Below are positions 58,151 through 64,000 of a stretch of 64,000 bases of DNA, in pieces. The DNA lies in contig OX578277.1 of NCBI GenBank assembly GCA_951217055.1, positions 113,402,514 through 113,466,513 on the forward strand, written 5' to 3'. This stretch comes from Gerris lacustris (Eukaryota > Arthropoda > Insecta > Hemiptera > Gerridae). Within the stretch, counting starts at the first letter, position 1, and each line of letters starts with the position of its first letter. The notes beneath the pieces are model-generated. The model had not been told where the DNA came from. It ran no database searches and was given only the letters and a program-made list of their open reading frames with translations. Position numbers and translations under genes: made by a program.

Positions 58151-58844
58151 ACTTTGTTGAAAATTGAAAACAAAAGAGTGAACATCAACCTTTTGAACAC
58201 ATTTTAAATTACATATTAACATCGCGGGCTTTTTAATTAAAGTGAGCTTAATGCAATAAATATTTAATATTAAGCAAATTAATAATTAATCATGATGATA
58301 TAGTTCAAAAGGGTGATTTGTGTAGACAGTAGTGCCGGGGTCTGACAGACCCGACCCGTGCACTGCAGGGTTAATCACTACTTTTGGCCAAACTATCTAT
58401 CTATTATTTTTAAATACTGTTTCAAACTTTGAATGTACAATTAAAAACTCCCATTTTCTAATAAATTATTATAAATAATGTTTTGTTTATTTCTGTTTGT
58501 TTCAGGTAAATCAGTTATTTAGAGCTTCCCAGGTCCTTTCAGTTTCATAACAGTAAGCTTTGTATTTGTTCTTTTAATTTTACTTTAATTCAAGTTTGTA
58601 ATACTTATTTGCCTGAAGAAAATTAAACACATTTTGTTCAACAGTTTCTAGTAATGATTTTGGTAAATTAATGTTAACAAACTTCTCAATTTAAAATAAT
58701 TATAATGATTTTATCATATAAATGATAAAATCACAGAGCTAAGTATAACGATGCTAACTATTATTCATGGCGGAGTTAGAAAAGATAAAAAATTAAAAGT
58801 AACTAACTATTTGTACTTAACAGAGTTAAGGCAAAATTAAAATA
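58151..58844. other. No gene recognised
   Basis: AT-rich except near 58330; no feature. Confidence 0.45.
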
Positions 58845-59490
58845 AAAGCATTGTTTTTATCATTGAAGCGACCATCTCGCAATAAATATTAATTTAATAT
58901 TGAGAAAATGGTTGATCATGATGAGTTGATAGTAAAAGAGGATGATTGCAGTACAGAGCCGAGGGAACAGGCCTATTCTTAACCCGCACTGTTATTCCAT
59001 TTAAAATATTATAAAATATATCACTTCAATAAGCAAGAACTTCTCCTTGTATCAAGTTGAAATTTTACAAGCCTGTTTCAATTGTACTGTAGTAGACGAT
59101 GTGTATGAAGTTATATTACAATCGCTACGTTAGAACGTAAGATGTCATTAAAAACGTTATTTCCTATATTTTAAACGTTTAGATCCGTTTTAAAAGTTTT
59201 AGCGATCTTTAACACTTCTTACCGGTGCTGGTGTTGGTTTTACTAAAATGAAGTATTAAAACAGTAATTTGTCTCATTAAATAGATGAAGTTAGCATTTT
59301 TTTCTGTTCCAAAATTCCAATTTTACATTAGATGCTTACGTTTACGCGACCGGTACTCGTGAACGATTGGGCGGATAATGTTGTCCAACGAATTCGCCTT
59401 GGGCATTGGTTAAAAGAGCATATGTAGTAAATTCCAACTAAATCTATCACCTTTTGCTCAAGTTATTGTCAAAGGTGGATTTCGTGACGG
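58845..59490. repeat. Composite of repeats D and B (subfamily 2), second copy
   Basis: GATCATGATGAGTTGATAGT then TGTATCAAGTTGAAATTTTAC then inverted B with GTTTACGCGACCGG. Same order as 43.55-44.23 kb. Confidence 0.7.
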
Positions 59491-59884
59491 TCGGTGATCT
59501 GTATACATTGCTTTTTTTCGGATTTACTGCCGGGCTCCAGACGCTTTAACGTGCCATAAGGAACTTCGTTCTAAATGAACTATAGAAATTATCTAGGAGA
59601 GAAATTTAAATTTAAATTAACATGGTAAACTGTTGAAAGTGAAATCAAAGTCGTACATTGTCTGTGATTAATTTTTTAATGATAATAATCTGGTATTTCA
59701 ATGCAAAATAAGCATTATGGTCAAGGTATAGATTTTGAGGCCACAACTATAGAAAAGAGGAAAATGCAAAATCTGCTCAAAAAACTATGTATTTCCCAGT
59801 TCTACGCCGAAAATACATAATTTATGGTGTCATTTTATTAAACCAGATCATTTTCGAGGGCACCCTGGACCCGCAATGCACTTT

Positions 59885-60436
59885 TTTTTAGCAGTCTTTG
59901 ATCTCAAAAATTCAAAGACAGAAATCTGTTTCAGAAATAACATTTTTGGTTCCTTGTCTGTCTGTCGGTCTGTACCTACTCAATTTTTGTGAATTAATAG
60001 ATCTTAAAAACTAAACGTCCAATTTTAATGAAATTTGTATGATAGGTCACAATTAGCTCATTGTTTGTCCCATGTAAGTTTCAACCTTCTGTGCTCTTTT
60101 GTTTCTCTTCCACATACACCTATATCTTCAAAAGTCTTTATCTGATTTTTATTAAATTTGGATATAATTTGGATATAATTTGGATATAATTTGAATATAA
60201 TTTGGATAGTTTGTCGAAAGGAGCGCACAAATAGCCCTAGATTAATTTCAACCGTCTGCGCTCTTTAAATTTTGCTAATTTGATTCATTAATTCGTTCAA
60301 AATATACAATTTTTTCAGATTTAATAAACAGGGGAAATTAAATAAATTTGACAAAAATAGGTTGTTAAAGTATTAAATTATTAAAATTTACTAAAAAGGA
60401 CGCGAGGAAGCTGTGTGCCACACTAAAACGCCAACT
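59885..60436 (+). repeat. Interspersed repeat B (subfamily 1)
   Basis: CAAAGACAGAAATCTGTTTC to GCGAGGAAGCTGTGTGCCAC, with a local TTTGGATATAA triplication near 60170. Confidence 0.82.
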
Positions 60437-60453
60437 TTTAAATTTATATTTTA

Positions 60454-60925
60454 TTTCGAAAGCTTTGTCGCTTAAACTTTTCTGTAGGGATATCTCTCAG
60501 GTTGTAGTCCTCCCCCCTGACCGTAGAAGTGGCCGTGCTCTATATATTCGAGATCTATCTAATTCTAGTCCTCTGGTTCGCTGTGTTAATTCTTTGAATA
60601 TGTTAGCTATCTCTGTTAATAGTGTCCGTAGTCATATCGAATGTTTCTCCCGTCTTTCCGCCATACTACCTTTTCTTTCCGCTCCCATATCCCATCCCAC
60701 CCTAGGCATACTAAAGTAATAAGCTTTGTTGTGTTTTCGTTTTTTATCTATTATAGCTTTTGTTTTTGTACACACCTTTTACTTTTTTTAATGTTACTAC
60801 TTATATTATTTATATTATTATGTTAATGTAACAAATTGTTATTTCCGCCTTACCAAGAGTGCCTCACTTGTGGCTTGTTGCCGTTGAGGGCTCTTAAAAT
60901 ATGAATAAATAAATAAATAAAAATA
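60454..60925 (+). pseudogene. LINE 3′ end with polyprotein C-terminal fragment
   Basis: An 84-codon frame (60465-60719) includes LPPDRRSGRALYIRDLSNSS and a hydrophobic C-terminus, resembling the poorly conserved tail of CR1/jockey-type polyproteins. It is followed by a 3′ UTR with GTGCCTCACTTGTGGCTTG and a terminal ATGAATAAATAAATAAATAA tract typical of non-LTR 3′ ends. Only the 3′ end is present, as for a 5′-truncated insertion. Confidence 0.6.
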
Positions 60926-61774
60926 AATTTATATTTTTGGAACCTCGCTAATCAATTTTTTTTTTCAAAGTTTTATGACTATGCTATTGATCTGTTTAGT
61001 CCAAAAGTATGGAAATAGATTTGACTAATTTATCTTCATTTTGGCTTAATAAGTGTAAGTAGAAAGTGGCACAAATATTTAGTTCGTTTCCTTTGAATTT
61101 TAATATACCTAATTACTTCTTGCCTATAATTATATAAAATCGATGGAGCACACAAAAAACTACTACTCAAAATATTACGTTTGAACTATACTAACATAAA
61201 AATAATACAAATGGCGACTTAAATTAAAACTGGAAACATATAAATACCCTTTTTTGTTGTTGTTGGACGTCCCATACATCTTTCTGTCTATTGTCCCAGA
61301 TAAAGTTTTTCCTCGTGGTATTGGGAATTTCCAAAGGTTTTACCAGTAGAGTACAGTGGGTGAAATCCCTGTTAGGTATTCGAGACAGGACCGGGCACTT
61401 GGAGGGGGGAGGGGGTGAAGAGGGGGGGGGGGGATTAAACTTAGAGAAAGCCAGGGGGTTTTATCGGGGGTGTATAGGGCTTCTAATATCTCTAACCCCT
61501 TCCAACATTGAGAATTATCACCCTTTGTTTTTGTAAATCCCCCCCCCCTCCTGTAAATGGGCTTGTTTATCTCTCTAATTCCTCACTAAGGGATTAATAA
61601 GTAACCGATAACTGTTACACTTCTAATTATGGGGAGGGGGCACCTGCTTTCTTTATAACACCCCTTCCGAAATTTTATTTTATGAAAAACTTGTTTCCTA
61701 ATCATAGATTTTTTTTTGTTTTTTTTACTTTTCCTCACCTGTCCTGGGTGTTTTTAAGACCTCCAGAGTGGTTT
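60926..61774. other. No gene recognised
   Basis: Includes a poly(G) run near 61425 and poly(C) near 61541. An 81-codon ORF (61291-61536) crosses the poly(G) and is not supported. Confidence 0.4.
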
Positions 61775-61957
61775 TTAGTATGTATGTATGTTTGTATGTG
61801 TGTATGTTATCCTCGTAGCGCCCAAGGTATTTATCCTAGACCTAGAGAGTTGAAACTTGGCAGAAAAATCAGTCCTTACCTGTAGAGATGCCGCCCGGAA
61901 ATATATTAAAATAATGTTTTTTTGAAATAATGATATTAAAAAAAAATCACTCAGTTT

Positions 61958-62022
61958 AAAACGGTCACCCATACATGTACTGACCACGCCCAGTGCTGCT
62001 TCCTGCATCTTCGAAGCAGCAG
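61958..62022 (-). ncRNA. 5S-rRNA-like sequence (pseudogene or SINE head)
   Basis: On the minus strand GGAAGCAGCACTGGGCGTGG then TCAGTACATGTATGGGTGAC follow the order and spacing of 5S rRNA from box A through box C (...GGTTAGTACTTGGATGGGTGACC). The 5′ third and 3′ end of a 5S gene are absent, and a T-rich stretch follows. Either a truncated 5S pseudogene or a 5S-derived SINE. Confidence 0.6.
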
Positions 62023-62106
62023 GAGAGGCCACTTTAGTTTTTTTTATAAATTCTCTTGGAGCTCGCTGTCTCTAGCCAGGATTAGTCAATAGTCAATAAA
62101 ATGTTT

Positions 62107-62405
62107 GTTTCCGAAGTTACCGAAGGTAACGGAAACTATGTGATCGTTCTCAAGAACGAAAATATTTAATGGTTCCGGTTTCAAAAATTCCAAGACAGAA
62201 ATCCGTTTCATACATCAGGGAACATGTGTGTTTCCGTGTGTCAGTCTGTTGGTCTGTCGCTCAATTTTTGTCTCAACCAACATAATATCTTAAAAACTAT
62301 TGATCTGATGTTATTGAAATTTCGATGGTTTGTCGAAAGTAGACCGTTGATAGCACCAGATTAATTTCGACCGTATGCTCTCTTTAACTTTTGCTTAATA
62401 TGTAA
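62107..62405 (+). repeat. Interspersed repeat B (subfamily 1), 5′ part
   Basis: TTTCCGAAGTTACCGAAGGT hairpin start through GACCGTATGCTCTCTTTAAC, internally deleted. Confidence 0.78.
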
Positions 62406-62572
62406 GACGCTCCTCAGCTTGGGGTTGGGAAGCATGGTAATTTTATTGTATTTTATTGACACGTGCCTTGTGTACAGGTCATTTAACTTAGTTTTCTCTT
62501 TGTTTTATAAACAGGATGTAGACTGTCTGAAGTGTAGACGTAGTAGTGTGTCTTTGTGTTTTCTTGGCTTTT

Positions 62573-62925
62573 AGTCCACAGGCCACCATAAGAAGTGAGT
62601 CACTGATTGATAAAGTTTTCTTACCTTATGGAATCGCTTATTTAAGCCTTGTCCACCGATGAATTGGGTAATTGGGTACGATGGCCACCTTTACCACTGT
62701 TTTTTTAAATAATTTATTTAAACGATCCTGTGAAAATCAAAATTTTATCCATTTCTTTTCAATTCCCGCACAAGGGCAAGTTTGGCATGTCAACAAAAAA
62801 GAAATGGCCCAGCGCCCAGTTGCCATATACCCAATTCATCGGTGGACAAGGCATAAATAAGCGATTCCATAAGGTAAGAAAACTTTATCAATCAGCGACT
62901 CACTTCTTATGGTGGCCTGTGGACT
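62573..62925. mobile_element. Foldback element with 98-bp arms
   Basis: The left arm 62573-62670 (AGTCCACAGGCCACCATAAG to GATGAATTGGGTA) and right arm 62828-62925 are near-perfect inverted repeats around a 157-bp centre. ORFs of 62 and 68 codons span centre and right arm without known motif. Confidence 0.88.
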
Positions 62926-62969
62926 GTTTGTGTTAGTAGCTGGGATCGTGGAATCTGCTATTTGGTACT

Positions 62970-63356
62970 TTGTCGACTTGGTTAGTTCAGCACAAAATTG
63001 CTGAACTTGTGCTAAGGAATGAGTTTGCTAGGGTGGGGACTGGTAGTCAGGAGAGGGAGGGGCAAGTTTCCTTTAGGACAGATTACTGTGGATCGAGTCT
63101 CAGAGGAGAACACAGTTTGGTTTTTGGTAATATCCTGCAGAGTTTTGTCTATTATCTCTGTCTAATATCTAGTCTCACTACACTCTTCTCGTATCTTAAC
63201 TTTGTATTATATCGACAGATCCCTCAGACCTCCTTGTTACTTAACTTCTTCTTTGGCCCATTTGTTTTATTATTATATTTACATTTTATTGAGAAGTCTA
63301 TATCTGGTGTTATTTGCAAATTATTCTTCCTCCATTTTCCCAGAGATTTAGTTTGA
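62970..63356 (+). other. Unassigned 128-codon ORF
   Basis: A polar N-terminal half (about residues 1-50) is followed by strongly hydrophobic, Leu/Phe/Tyr-rich sequence that could form two or three membrane segments but may just reflect T-rich DNA. No domain is recognised, there is no promoter or splice support, and it sits next to a foldback element. Possibly a transposon fragment. Confidence 0.2.
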
Positions 63357-63482
63357 GTCACTTTTAAACTCTTACAAATAGATACTTTGATTCATGTAAG
63401 AAATTAAAACATTTTTACTACGTTTTTATTAGCTTGCATTCTTGTTTGTTTGTTGTCCAAATCTTGCAATCGATTTTTTAAC

Positions 63483-63660
63483 TAACCTAGTAGCTAGACA
63501 TTTGAAACTTTCAGAATAGTTTAGAACGCGATGACAATGCATTATTTAAATACTAAAATAATGCACAATACTAACAATGCATTATTTTAATACTAAAATA
63601 ATGCATTGTCATCGTGTTCTGAACTATTCTAAAAGTTTCATATGTCTAGCTACTAGGTTA
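63483..63660. mobile_element. Foldback element, 178 bp
   Basis: TAACCTAGTAGCTAGACAT and complement form the ends. AATGCATTATTT repeats lie in the loop. Part of the same family as the fragment at 56.95 kb. Confidence 0.82.
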
Positions 63661-63834
63661 CTTTGAGCCATCTTTCAGCAGAATTTAATTCGATTTCAGC
63701 CAATTTTGCTATAGGAAAATTAAGTTCGGAAAAAATCCGCAGGTTATTTTTTTTTTTTTTTTTTGACATATCCCATATTTACAATCTTCATTTTGACGGG
63801 TTTCAAATTTATGGTTTATGACTGAAAATTTAAA

Positions 63835-63994
63835 AACGTAGTATATAAAAAGTTCTTTTTATCTTGTAATTATTGACATATTAAACAAACGGGGGAAACA
63901 GTTAAATATATTCGACAATAATGGCTTGTAAAAGCATAAAATCAATAGAGTACGTGATAGGAAGCTATGTGCCACACTAATTGGCTGACTATAT
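63835..63994 (+). repeat. Repeat B 3′ end
   Basis: AAACGGGGGAAACAGTTAAA through GGAAGCTATGTGCCACACTA; a short GATGCGA deletion precedes the terminal motif. Confidence 0.78.
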
Positions 63995-64000
63995 TTAACA

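Overview
This is a stretch of AT-rich nuclear DNA from an animal, most likely an insect or other arthropod. It has (TA)n microsatellites, TA- and TTAA-flanked DNA transposons, non-LTR and Penelope-like retroelement remnants, SINEs, spliced genes with short exons, and AATAAA poly(A) signals. There are no operons or prokaryotic signals. I cannot fix the order from sequence alone. Most of the window is repeats and old transposon copies; single-copy coding sequence is very sparse.

The one host gene system I can support is a small family of secreted cysteine-rich, knottin-like (ICK-like) peptides, built from very short exons that simple ORF calling misses. Two complete two-exon genes are visible. 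One is on the plus strand: signal-peptide exon 11366-11467 and cysteine exon 13548-13721. The other is on the minus strand: signal-peptide exon 23449-23321 and cysteine exon 22370-22167. In both, exon 1 ends with Cys-x6 and Pro as the last codon, followed by a GTAAT donor; exon 2 opens in phase 0 exactly on a Cys codon. The combined framework is C-x6-C-x5-CC-x3-CC-x9-C-x(25-42)-C. Upstream, four more cysteine exons lie in tandem on the plus strand (3401-3559, 4776-4931, 5478-5651, 8178-8336). Each has the same intron end, stop codon and poly(A) signal, but no visible signal-peptide exon of its own. They look like either alternative terminal exons of a gene whose first exon lies before base 1, or separate or decayed genes. 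The cysteine half is conserved while the linker before the last Cys is hypervariable.

Layout. 0.5-1.7 kb: 51-bp satellite. 2.4-8.4 kb: cysteine-exon array invaded by foldback elements and a 5S-like SINE. 8.5-13.8 kb: microsatellites and the first complete peptide gene, whose intron holds nested transposons. 13.8-21.5 kb: SINE, piggyBac-type MITE, perfect hairpins, a tandem pair of repeat C, a foldback carrying two hammerhead-like motifs, and a LINE remnant. 22-23.5 kb: minus-strand peptide gene. 23.6-34 kb: repeats and a tRNA-like foldback. 34.8-38.3 kb: LINE remnant with an internal 58-bp expansion, and large 10-bp-based minisatellites. 38.3-49 kb: sparse sequence and foldbacks. 49-51.1 kb: Penelope-like GIY-YIG remnant and hammerhead-like motif. 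53-57 kb: second piggyBac-type MITE, and a PIF/Harbinger-like element inserted in a 35-bp minisatellite. 57.7-64 kb: more repeat copies, a LINE 3′ end, 5S-like sequence and foldbacks.

Repeat families are named here A to H for convenience only; they are not database names.
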